From Theodoxus fluviatilis (Eukaryota; Mollusca; Gastropoda; Cycloneritida; Neritidae), in contig JAWQFJ010020303.1 of the NCBI GenBank assembly GCA_034096865.1, positions 22,501-37,500 on the forward strand: a stretch of 15,000 nt of DNA, given 5' to 3'. A model generated the notes under the pieces. It searched no databases. It was not told the DNA's origin and saw only the letters and a list, made by a program, of their open reading frames with translations. Positions 1-8,003 of this stretch are shown here, piece by piece. The position numbers and the translations under genes are program-made. The first letter of the stretch is position 1. Each line of letters begins with the position of its first letter.

Positions 1-272
1 TGACAATCTCAAAGACAAGATGTCACAAACAAAAACTCCACCATTTCAATTAATCAGACCGTGCGGTGGTTTCAGTGACCGCCACAAAGCAAAGCGTCAT
101 CAGCAAATGTGCTACTGGTGACGGAAACACGAGGCTACGTTCGCTAGAGCAAAGGCCGTTTCAGCATGACAAATGTCTCCTATTCAAGATGTGTGCAACT
201 CCTGGAGCTTTGTACGGTCAGCTGTTTGAAACCCACTTTGGACTTCTGGGTTAACATGGCGAAATTCTTCAT
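1..272. other. Unassigned flank left of the transposon
   Basis: I see no convincing gene, RNA or repeat here. The last five bases, TTCAT at 268-272, are the left copy of the target-site duplication of the neighbouring transposon. Short open frames are present, but they have no recognisable protein similarity and no splice context. Confidence 0.6.
268..272. repeat. Left target-site duplication (TTCAT)
   Basis: TTCAT lies directly outside the left CAGGGCC end and is matched by TTCAT directly outside the right end at 1745-1749. A 5-bp match alone is weak, but its exact abutment on both ends supports it. Confidence 0.6.
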
Positions 273-284
273 CAGGGCCGGATC
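273..284 (+). repeat. Left terminal inverted repeat
   Basis: CAGGGCCGGATC is perfectly repeated in inverted orientation at 1733-1744. It is followed after two bases by a G-run and TGCT, which has a counterpart at the other end. Confidence 0.75.
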
Positions 285-297
285 TAGGGGGGGTGCT

Positions 298-317
298 GGG
301 GGTGCTCGAGCACCCCC
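298..317. repeat. Palindrome inside the left transposon end
   Basis: GGGGGTGCTCGAGCACCCCC is a perfect 20-bp palindrome centred on CTCGAG. It is followed by a C-run to 322 and then 23 consecutive A residues (323-345). It could extrude as a hairpin next to the inverted end. Confidence 0.8.
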
Positions 318-344
318 CCCCCAAAAAAAAAAAAAAAAAAAAAA

Positions 345-640
345 ACCACCGTGGCAGCCGGGAGTTGGGGGAAGGAGGGAGGGGGGGGGGGGGGGTTGCT
401 CAAATATGTTGATCTACTTCCCACCTCATCGGATATCGGCACACTTTGCTTGGTAGCAGAGACAGTATAGTTAGTAAAAAGCTTGGGAAGGAGGGGGGGG
501 GGGGGGGGGGGGGCTAAAAGATGCTGGGCCCAGATGCTGTACTACTCTCCACTTGGTATAAGCACACTCTACTTGGCAGCCAAGGTAGCTGGGGAGGGAG
601 GGGGGGGGGGGGTGCTGCTATAATTAAGATGCCTTCCTTT
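345..640 (+). repeat. Three diverged tandem units, each carrying a poly-G run
   Basis: Three related blocks follow one another inside the transposon. The motif TGGYAGC recurs at 352-358, 451-457 and 574-580. The last two are in the longer match GCACACTYTRCTTGGYAGC (439-457 and 562-580, 123 bp apart). Each unit then carries a GGGA/GGAGG lead-in and a G homopolymer: about 15 G at 381-395, 21 G at 493-513 and 13 G at 600-612. Different G-run lengths and small indels explain the unequal spacing of 99 and 123 bp. Repeated subterminal blocks are common in DNA transposons and often bind the transposase; that role here is only an inference. Confidence 0.65.
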
Positions 641-828
641 TGCTACTCGCACAGACAAATCAAACCCGGGCAGAGACAGGAAGAATCTGTGACCAAACAA
701 AAACTCTTGGAAATGACCGCACTGCCATAGGATTTATTCTCTGGTGCCACTCCCCGAGCATGGGTTTCCGCGTTGTCAGCAAAGTAAACTCCTATCCACA
801 GAGCACAAGCTTTTGGGCCACTCCCCAC

Positions 829-891
829 TGACGCTAAAAATAGATCTGATTCTGAGCATCTCTGCTGTGGCGTTAAAAATAAAACTGATTC
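829..891 (+). repeat. Two imperfect 24-bp direct repeats in the transposon
   Basis: A 24-bp block with core TAAAAATARAWCTGATTC occurs at 829-852 and 868-891, matching at 20 of 24 positions with a 39-bp period. Nearby, GCCACTCCCC also occurs twice, near 747 and 818. These look like internal short duplications in the left half of the element. Confidence 0.55.
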
Positions 892-1005
892 AATCTTGCA
901 ACCGGCACTCTCAGGCTACTTTATCCTGCGCTGCAACACGTGTGTGTTGGTCGTATTTCCGGTTATCAAAGAAAACACGTGCATGAGAATCGTCTACTCT
1001 TCAAA

Positions 1006-1102
1006 ATGCCTAGACCCAAGCCGCTGAGGAATGCCGATTCCTCAGGCACAATGAAACTGACCAGTTTTCTTGTTCAGCGGGATTCAGCAGGTGCTTCAAA
1101 AG
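1006..1102 (+). pseudogene. Relic first coding exon of a hAT-type transposase
   Basis: From ATG at 1006 the frame reads MPRPKPLRNADSSGTM and continues with KLTSFLVQRDSAGASK, 32 codons in all. It then meets a strong splice donor, AAAAG|GTAAGT, with the cut after 1102, leaving phase 1. Short basic leaders followed by a T-S-F-F/L type motif are common at the N termini of hAT and ZMYM/KDZ-like transposases, usually as in ITSFF or LSFF, ahead of the zinc-finger and catalytic parts. No later exon with BED/TTF finger, DDE residues or hAT C-terminal dimerisation region is visible before the right end at 1744, so only the start survives. The exon lies in the sense orientation relative to the element as drawn. 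The donor and frame are seen directly; the family call is an inference from a short motif and could be wrong. Confidence 0.45.
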
Positions 1103-1407
1103 GTAAGTTTTTAATATTTTTATTTCATTTTATTTTATTTTTTTCGATGTTACCAGTCAGTTAGAGTGTTATGTGCATGCCAACCACCGTGCTAGGACTT
1201 GTGAAGAGGGCTGAAGCTGTTTAGCTAAGTACCATGACAATATTTGAATTGAAAGGTGGTTTTATGGTATACCTCTCTCAATATCCTTGATTTCAAGGTC
1301 AGGTTCACATGTTTGGGATCAAGCATACTTGGTGAGTAGGATATTTTGTTTGTTCTTTTGAGTAATACATTGTATTTTTCTTTGAGCAAGGGAAAGTAAA
1401 TTTTAAT

Positions 1408-1426
1408 GTGTACATGCCATGTACAC
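1408..1426. repeat. 19-bp palindrome in the right half of the transposon
   Basis: GTGTACATGCCATGTACAC is a perfect inverted repeat around a single central C. It sits just before a pyrimidine/C-rich stretch and a 15-base A run near 1445-1459. Confidence 0.75.
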
Positions 1427-1606
1427 CCTGTCCCCCCTCGCCTCAAAAAAAAAAAAAAATATGACAACAACAAAAATCCAAAGACAAGACGTTTTCAGAT
1501 CTGATTGGTTATACATTATATAAATTTCTTGCCTTTGAATGACCTCCCAAAACACTGCCAAAATGCACCAGATTGCACAGATTTGCACCATTTTTCTCAA
1601 AATTTT

Positions 1607-1680
1607 CCGGGGGGGCATGCCCCCGGACCCCCCTAGAGGGGCGTGCCTGCGAAGCAGGCACGCACTCGTGGCTTCGCCAC
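1607..1680 (-). repeat. Hairpin cluster near the right transposon end
   Basis: Three strong inverted repeats lie in tandem. GGGGGCATGCCCCC (1611-1624) is a perfect 14-bp palindrome. GCGTGCCTGC and GCAGGCACGC (1641-1650 and 1654-1663) form a perfect 10-bp stem around GAA. GTGGC and GCCAC (1668-1672 and 1676-1680) form a 5-bp stem around TTC. Read on the minus strand, the block carries the GG-TCCGGGGGCATG-CCCCC style seen in subterminal parts of many invertebrate DNA transposons and MITEs (recalled from general knowledge, not searched). An open frame crosses this block on the minus strand, but its Gly/Pro/Arg-rich translation is an artefact of the repeat. Confidence 0.7.
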
Positions 1681-1732
1681 TTCGATGAGAAGACCCTAAA
1701 ACAATTTTAAGCACCCCCCCTCAAAAAACTTT

Positions 1733-1744
1733 GATCCGGCCCTG
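1733..1744 (-). repeat. Right terminal inverted repeat
   Basis: GATCCGGCCCTG is the exact reverse complement of 273-284. Just inside it lies a CT/A-rich spacer and then GCACCCCCCC (1711-1720), which mirrors the G-run plus TGC of the left end. Confidence 0.75.
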
Positions 1745-1749
1745 TTCAT
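1745..1749. repeat. Right target-site duplication (TTCAT)
   Basis: This TTCAT abuts the right transposon end GGCCCTG and is the partner of 268-272. The bases further out differ between the two sides, so the duplication is 5 bp rather than the 8 bp usual for hAT elements. Confidence 0.6.
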
Positions 1750-2309
1750 GCAGGGAAGCTTTTGCAATTCGACACGGGGGTGGCCGTCTCTTCAAGCAGA
1801 TTTTCCTATCAAGAGACCGTGGACGTCCAGAGCAGCTCTCTCATTTCCATGATAATTGGGTCCTGTGCATGCAAATGACTAGGAACTCAAGCTCCTGACC
1901 TGGGAATGCCCGGACTGGTCAACACGGATGCGCGGTCATGAGTACTGTCTAGGACGCGACAACGCATGCAAATGGGGAACGGTAAAAAGTACTTATTTCT
2001 CAAACGACTCGACGAAAAGGGCACACCCATTTCCTGACTGGGACTGACAAAAACGAAAGGAGTCATGCAGCATCAAAATTTGATTCGAGTCGTCACGGCG
2101 CTCAATTAAAAAACACAAATGCAATTTGCGAACTTTGCACATAAAAGGCTGACTGCCTGCTTTGCGTCGATCGAGCCAAAAGTAAACTTCGAATAAGAAA
2201 TGATTTCTCCATCGTATTGACGGTGTGAGCGCTTTACGAGAACTGGACGGCTGAGAGAAGAAGTGAATCTGAGCTACAAGGTAGGGGAAACGCCAGAAAG
2301 AGAGCAACT
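1750..2309. other. Unassigned stretch between transposon and triplet-repeat domain
   Basis: I see no recognisable gene, RNA or element. A minus-strand open frame of about 100 codons covers much of it (1993-2307), but its translation resembles no family I know and it runs into the repeat domain, so I do not call it a gene. Purine content rises toward the right edge. Confidence 0.5.
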
Positions 2310-3560
2310 GACAAGAAGAAGAGGTAGAAAGAAAGCGTTACAGGAGAAAGAGGAAGAATAGAAGGAGCAGGCAAGAGAGGAGAAGCAGGACCCTGATGAG
2401 CAGCAGCAGGAGAAGCAAGAAAAGGAGGGCGACAACAGTCAAGGAAGCGAAGGCAACGACAAAGAAAAGAGGAAAGAGGTGGAGAACCACAGAGAGGATA
2501 AACACCATAAACAGTAGCAGCATCAGCATTGGAACAATAGCCGTAACAACAGCAGCATATGCGAAATAGGCGGCGGCGGCAACAGCAGTAAAGAAAAATA
2601 GAGGAGGAGGAGGAAGAGGAGGAGGAGGAGGAGGAGGAGGAGGAGGAGGAGGAGGAGGAGGAGGAGGAGGAGGAGAAGGGAGGAGGAGGAAGGGAGGAGG
2701 AGAAGGGAGGAGGGAGGAGGGAGGAGGGAGGAGAGAGGAGGAGGAAGGAGGAGAGAGGAGGAGGAGGAGGAGGAGGAGGAGGAGGAGGAGGAGGAGGAGG
2801 AGGAGGAGGAGGAGGAGGAGGAGGAGGAGGAGGAGGAGGAGGAGGAGGAGGAGGAGGATTTGACCAAACAGCAAACAACAGTACCAGCAGCAGCAGCAAC
2901 AGCAAAGAACGGCTAAACCATCGACGCTTCCAGCATCAACAGTGACAATGGCAGAAGTGATGGTAAAAATAGCGACACAAGAAACATTTGCACAAACGGT
3001 TGCCATAGCAATTGTCGATGACTATTGAAAGAGTGGTGGCGACCACAGCAGCAACAACAGCAACAACACAGTATGGGGGACAGCAGCAGCAACAGTACGG
3101 TGTTGGTGGCAGCAGAGGCAGCGACGGCAGCGGAAGCAAGAGCAGCAGCAGCAACAACAAAGTGACTCCATTACAACAACAACAACGATGGCATATCATC
3201 ATCACCCCTGCCACCTCCACTATCATAACCATCTACAATGCCGCCACCGCCACAACAACGAGACAACCACCACCACTACAACCGACACAACACCATCACC
3301 ACTGCCATTATCACAGTACCGACTCTTGACAGCGCCGCCACCATCATTACCATTACCGCCATCTCCACATCATCACCAACATTGCTGCCACCTCCATTAC
3401 CGGTGCTCCGAGATTACCACCATGACTACCATGCCATTATCACGAGCAACAGCCACCACTGTCAACACACCATTACTGTCACCATCAAGACCACCACACT
3501 ACGACAACGACCATCTTGACAGGAGCAGTCATAACGACGACGACGACGACAACTACAACA
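2310..3560. repeat. Cryptic trinucleotide-repeat domain, about 1.25 kb
   Basis: Nearly the whole stretch is built of degenerate three-base steps that change in register from left to right. It begins with GAA/GAG-like purine steps (about 2310-2600), passes through the pure GGA block (2600-2858), then CAG/CAA/AAC steps (about 2868-3185), then CAC/CAT/ACC/ATC steps (about 3190-3530), and ends with a short perfect ACG run (3534-3550). Every long open frame here, on either strand, gives homopolymeric Pro, Ser, Leu, His or Thr. These are by-products of 3-bp periodicity, not proteins. The most likely origin is repeated slippage growth and decay of trinucleotide microsatellites. Confidence 0.85.
2600..2858 (+). 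repeat. (GGA)n microsatellite, 259-nt uninterrupted homopurine tract
   Basis: Every base from 2600 to 2858 on this strand is A or G. Two pure GGA arrays (about 2616-2672 and 2758-2858) flank a variant core that contains four perfect copies of the heptamer GGGAGGA (2705-2732) and several GAGAGG interruptions. Tracts of this kind can form intramolecular triplexes, and GGA repeats can form G-quadruplex-type folds; neither is tested here. The exact copy number in an assembly is likely to be unreliable. Confidence 0.95.
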
Positions 3561-4760
3561 TCAACAGTGTGATGAAGGAGGAACATAAGCAGACGTGGGC
3601 TTGTGCATGGACGATGCGGCCAGGCCAGGGACGGCTCGGTGACGCATGGGTTTCGGGTCAGAAGGAGACGCTGTCTTCCGACAGCGGCTTATCCTCGGTT
3701 TCATTTTCAGAGTAAAGGGCCTGTGATCAGCATCAGATAAAAGGCGCTTAAATCCGATGTCGGCGGGCATAAAAGGGAATCCGAGCAGCTTCTGCATCCG
3801 CCCTATCTCCTTTCAGACAATCCAACGACCGTTCCGCCTTCCGCAGCGGTGCGACGTTTTCCCCCGGGGACGGGGGACGGGTGCGACGTTTTCCCTTGGG
3901 GACGGGTGACGGTGGCGAGATAGTCTTAGCGGCCTTCAAGCCGTCGTCACGTGGCTTTTTAGGCACGGAGATCTATCGTCCTAACGACAGGCTTGTGGCG
4001 ACCGCCCCTCTCCGTGCGTCATTTCCTGTGGAATCCTTCGTTCTGTTTTGGGCTCCTCGTGCCTTGGCATTCTCCTTCCAGAACGTCCGCTACGAGTGAA
4101 ATGACGGGCAGTTTCGTGATGAAGGAAACTACGTATTTGTCACAGTTTAGTTATGGCGTATGGCGTATGATGGTATTCAAAGTCTCCGTTTTCAGATTGA
4201 TATATGACAGATGTGGTTTTGCGGCCTAACAGCCCCCCACAAAGACTTATGTAAGGCCATTGACCATGAAATCACTATAGCTAGTCATTATTTGCGTAAC
4301 CTCTACGGTCTTTAGTTCCTATGCTAACACCGTTGATAGCAACGGTAGTTGATGATACAACGCACAAAAGCAGACCAGGGTGATGCTCCAGCTGCGAATC
4401 CTCGCTGCGAAAACGAGGACAACAGTAAACCCATACATCACGTGGCGTAACGAGATCCACATTTGATCGTTCAGGATGACTGTGCGTCGACCACGTGTTG
4501 CTCCCTATCACACACCGACTCCAAGTTGCGTGAGCGACTGATATGCATGCCGCTCCGTGACGTATCCTGGACGCGCCTTTGCAGGTTCAACTGCTCGGGA
4601 GCTAAGCATCCCTTGTTCTTTCTCTTATCATTATTCGTCGTGAGTATCGAACGCTATAAACGATATAATTACTTGGGAATTAGCGATGTGAAAACTGATA
4701 ATATCAAGTGTTGAGATATATTTAGATGGAAGAATGGACAACGAATTCTGCATTAGAAAA

Positions 4761-4761
<1 letters not shown>
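3561..4761. other. Unassigned stretch, no recognised gene
   Basis: Apart from the tandem duplication at 3848-3911, I see no gene, RNA or mobile element. Several open frames of 70-80 codons occur on both strands, but none has recognisable motifs and none has convincing splice context. The part from about 3600 to 4100 is visibly more G+C- and CpG-rich than its surroundings, which may reflect a different origin or a promoter-like region. I cannot decide between these. Confidence 0.45.
3848..3911 (+). repeat. 32-bp tandem duplication, two copies
   Basis: The 32-base unit beginning GGTGCGACGTTTTCCC occurs at 3848-3879 and 3880-3911, matching at 29 of 32 positions. The differences are CC to TT after the C-run and one G to T. 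A degenerate start of a third unit may follow. The unit contains GACG steps and a G-run, and the region is CpG-rich. Confidence 0.85.
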
Positions 4762-4798
<37 letters not shown>

Positions 4799-4951
4799 CT
4801 TTCTTTCTTTCTCTTTCTCTTTCTCCCTCCCTTCCTCACCCACCTCTCTCTCTCAAATACGCACACACATACACTCTCACACACAATCACACGCACACAC
4901 GCGCGCGCGCACGCGCGCACACACACATACACACACACACGTACACACGCA
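4762..4951 (+). repeat. Compound (CT)n/(TTTC)n/(CA)n/(CG)n microsatellite
   Basis: A clean CT array (4763-4794) passes into a pyrimidine tract with TTTC steps (about 4797-4858) and then into CA repeats broken by CG blocks. From 4888 to 4951 the strand alternates pyrimidine and purine without a single break for 64 bp, including CGCGCGCGC and CGCGCGC runs. Such tracts are strong Z-DNA candidates. The Ser/Leu-rich and His/Thr-rich open frames over this stretch are repeat artefacts. Confidence 0.95.
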
Positions 4952-7900
4952 ATTTTTGCATCATTTCTTATCTCCACCCCTCGCTTGCAATGTTTAATCA
5001 CACCCCACCCCCATCTGCCGGTTCCTCGGTGTCTCTACACACGTTATTTCCCCCAATATCAAATTACTTTTCTCATTAGTCATCTTCGCTGGAATTTTCA
5101 GACCTGAACAGTCTTTTTAAAACTTCCTTATAGCTGCCTCTGAGCAGGTGATGCAGCAGCACTATTCATTTTCCTTTCCTTCTTTTCCTTCTCTTGCTAA
5201 CTTCTTGCACATCTACAGGTTTTACGTACGTACTTTCTTCCGTCCCATGCTTTCTTTCTGTCCTCACCCACTCACCCAACCCACAGATGTCGTGCCCCCT
5301 CCCTCTAAGACTCAGTAGAGTCCGCCCATTTCCTAGCCCAGCCCGAAAGAGTCTATCAACCCTTAGTCCTTTCCCCCTCCCTCTTTCCCATAAAGGAGAA
5401 TCCTCCTGCCCTATTTGCGGTTTCTAGCCCACTCCTCTCCTTGCTTTCTGTCACTCTCGTTTCTCTCCACGTTACCCTGACGGAAGTGGGCGTGGCATGT
5501 CTGGTCACTACGCAGCTCTGGCCAGGCTGGCGTCATTGGGCGCTGACCATTCCCCATCGACGCACGTAAGCCAGCCTCCAGCCCTTCGCTAGCACGCTGC
5601 ACTAACGTTAGGAAACGTCACTGACGTTCACGCGGGCGGCTTCGCCACGGCTCAAACCCACTCCCGGATACCCCGACAGTTACCCTTCTGTCCTCTCTGT
5701 CTCTCTTACTCCCTCTCTCATGCCCCTCTCGCTTTGCGATTACGAGGTGCTGCTAAGCTGGGCGGAACACGTGGGATAAGGAAGAGTCTGCAAGTTCTCT
5801 TTTGTTCTGCCCTCCCGCGTGTCGAGTGTAAGTGAAGAGCCGTATCAGAGAACGCTGAACCCAGTGACGGGACTTCTCATTTTTCTTCTCCATGAGCGAA
5901 GAAATGATGATATCCTACGCCTGGTGGAAGATAGGATAGTGTCAGCGGCGTCGAGGGCTGCTTCTTCCCGTGAGACCAACTTGTCATGATCAGACTTGAC
6001 AATCAGCGCGCAAAGGAAGGGCGTAAATGCAAGGGAGAACGTCTTCCCAGCGTCTAAGTAGTACAAGTGTTTTCGCTCTAAGATTGAAATCTTGCTGTCA
6101 GGCATTGTCGACCCATCATTCAGCAGAGTTGCACGGAGTTTGTGTGCTCATATCTTAAAAGCAGCCAGGAACTTGTATGTGTTGTTTTGACTGCTTGCTG
6201 CTATCACGTGGTCTTAAGATACATGACTTGTATTTCTTTTTCAAAAGGTAGTTAAGCGGAAACTGCAATTCCTAGGTAACGTTTTCAGAGCTATAAACGA
6301 TAAACGCGTCACGTTTTTAAAGAGTAAAAGCGATGACTCGGACTAAACTATTTTTAAATCCAAAGGTAAAAAGCGCGTTCATAAAGCCGAAAACTCACTC
6401 GGAATGGAAAAGTTCGAAATCTATTCAACCAAACTGGAAGGGTAAAGTCATCGCATTCTTTTCTCTTTCAGAGCAGTTGGCTGCGCTGTCCAGCAAGCTT
6501 CCCTGGCAAACCTACAGAGGAGGTCGGCCGTCCGAGGGAGGTCCTGTGAGGGAGATTTATTTCCCAAGGTCTTCGCGTCAGGAAGCTGTTGCACCGTGCT
6601 GTGTTTGAGAAAAGACAGTTGAAAGCAGGGTTCTGCTGCGGTCCGAGCCTCTAAGGACAGACAGCCTCGGCCCCTCACTGGAAGTGCAGTCAGTAACACC
6701 GCTACTTGCCAGTTGGGAACGTTCCCTCGAAGCTCCATCTCCTTGCTTGTGATACGCGGAGTTCTGTTCGAGTCCAGGACTGCTCTTTCCCGTAAGAACT
6801 CTGTTGAATTTTTCTCTCAGTGTGGTGAAAGCCTCATCGGTGATAAAGAACAACTGCTGCGTAGGGAATTCGAAATCACAAGAGGAGTCCGTTATAGTTT
6901 CGCTTATCTAAAACTGCACTGTTTTAAAAGCATAGCTCAAGAGGAGTAGGGACGTGTTTCGGATTTTGAACTGTCGATCGTCAGGCAAAAAACGTTTGGG
7001 TCGTTTTTTTGGTGAATCCTCACCGTCATCGTGTTATTTCTCTGTCTGTAAAAATTGTCACACAGACAAAATCAATTTATGGACTTTATGACATATAATT
7101 ATCGAGATGCAACAACACAAACATGACATGGGCCATCGGGAACTATCAGCATAGTGCTCTCATTTGTCTTCTGCGGACCAGGACGTCAATATCGTCGCAC
7201 TTAAAGCTGAGCATCCTCGTTACTGTTCGCCTGTTTCCCTAAGACAGCAAGACGGACAGCCCCAGGCCTCGCCACGATATCTATAAGCAGATTAGAGAAC
7301 CAAGTCAAGCCCTTGGGCGTTGCCAGAACTGACTCGAGAGACTAATCAGCAACCTCGCACAGAGAAGTGGGTGTGCTTACTGGCGAATCCTATCCTGTGC
7401 ATCCCTTGTGTAAGGACTTACGGCTGTCCTCTCCATGCAGGTTAATATGGGATACCATGAGTCTGCAGTGACAACGTCAATCAGAAAGCGGTGTTAGTTA
7501 TCCTGCACCACCTGATTAGAGATCTGCCTTTCTTAGTTGCTAACTGGAATAAGTTAGACAGCTAAGTTTCACAAGGAAAACCGTATTCCGTTCCATGCAA
7601 GTGTTAGGCAAGGTGCATGCTGTATCGATGTAGCTCAAGGCTTCAATCATTTCTCGGATTCATCTGATTACTGTGTAGTTGCTAAGGCGCAAATCTTCCA
7701 TAAGGTTTTGTGGAGGTGTATGAATTTTCTGCGTTGAAAGCTGCGTCGATTCAGGGTTCGTGGAATGAGGCAGACTGCCACGAATCTGTGGTGATGGACA
7801 GGGAAAACAAATCTTAGACTCACGTTTCATAAGGATTCTAAAGCCCTCCCAAACCTGGCTTCCTGCGGCTCTTGCCTGACTGACAGGGAAACTGTGTCAG

Positions 7901-8003
7901 CTGTGCGCTTGGATGCTGTTAGATGGACGTGCGATTCTCAAGTTCTTGACTGAACAGCAGAGGCACGTTTCCATGACATCAGGGGAAGCAGTTGTTGCAA
8001 ATG
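4952..8003. other. Long stretch without recognised genes, upstream of the globin
   Basis: I found no protein family, tRNA, rRNA or complete mobile element here. The part from about 5100 to 5860 is pyrimidine-rich on this strand. A textbook splice acceptor occurs at 6471 and could mark an upstream non-coding exon, but nothing else fixes it. A small A/T hairpin (AAAAAACG and CGTTTTTT with a 7-nt loop) lies near 6986-7008. The remainder looks like ordinary intergenic or 5'-flanking DNA with scattered short open frames. Confidence 0.5.
6472..6550 (+). promoter_or_regulatory. Candidate 3' splice acceptor and possible upstream exon
   Basis: CATTCTTTTCTCTTTCAG ends at 6471 and is a strong acceptor with an unbroken pyrimidine run. 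A possible donor, CCT|GTGAGG, follows about 75 bases on. The enclosed piece has no recognisable coding content, so if real it would be a non-coding leader exon, perhaps of the globin gene 1.9 kb downstream. The exon boundaries are guesses, and transcript data could easily overturn this. Confidence 0.2.

Larger units (their letters stand above)
273..1744 (+). mobile_element. hAT-like DNA transposon, 1.47 kb, probably non-autonomous
   Basis: The left end reads CAGGGCCGGATC (273-284) and the right end is its exact reverse complement (1733-1744), giving a 12-bp perfect terminal inverted repeat. The similarity resumes further in: GGGGGGGTGCT occurs at 287-297, and on the other strand GGGGGGGTGC lies over 1711-1720, the right copy being shifted inward by about 10 bases. 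TTCAT flanks both sides (268-272 and 1745-1749), which fits a 5-bp target-site duplication. A CAGGG start with this kind of inverted end is typical of the hAT superfamily. Most hAT elements make 8-bp duplications, but 5-bp groups are known. Inside are a relic transposase first exon, G-rich repeats and terminal hairpins. No transposase core (DDE or hAT dimerisation domain) is visible, so the copy is probably an internally deleted, non-autonomous derivative. A different superfamily is possible; the ends and duplication are seen directly, while the family name is an inference. Confidence 0.72.

Noticed and set aside
1403..1714. 103-codon minus-strand open frame with RRHAPLGGSGGMPPRK
   Set aside because: It reads through the terminal hairpins of the transposon; this peptide type is a familiar artefact of such repeats.
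2234..3006. Long minus-strand open frames of over 220 codons
   Set aside because: They are poly-Pro, poly-Leu and poly-Ser translations of the GGA/CAN triplet repeats; all three minus frames stay open for the same reason.
3012..3715. Plus-strand Gln/Ser- and His/Thr-rich open frames
   Set aside because: The composition follows the CAG/CAA and CAC/CAT repeat phases; there is no domain, splice signal or non-repetitive core.
4726..5079. Open frames rich in Ser/Leu and His/Thr
   Set aside because: They are translations of the CT and CA/CG microsatellite.
6760..6800. Possible tRNA B box (GTTCGAGTCC)
   Set aside because: The flanking bases do not pair into a T stem and no A box or cloverleaf fits upstream.
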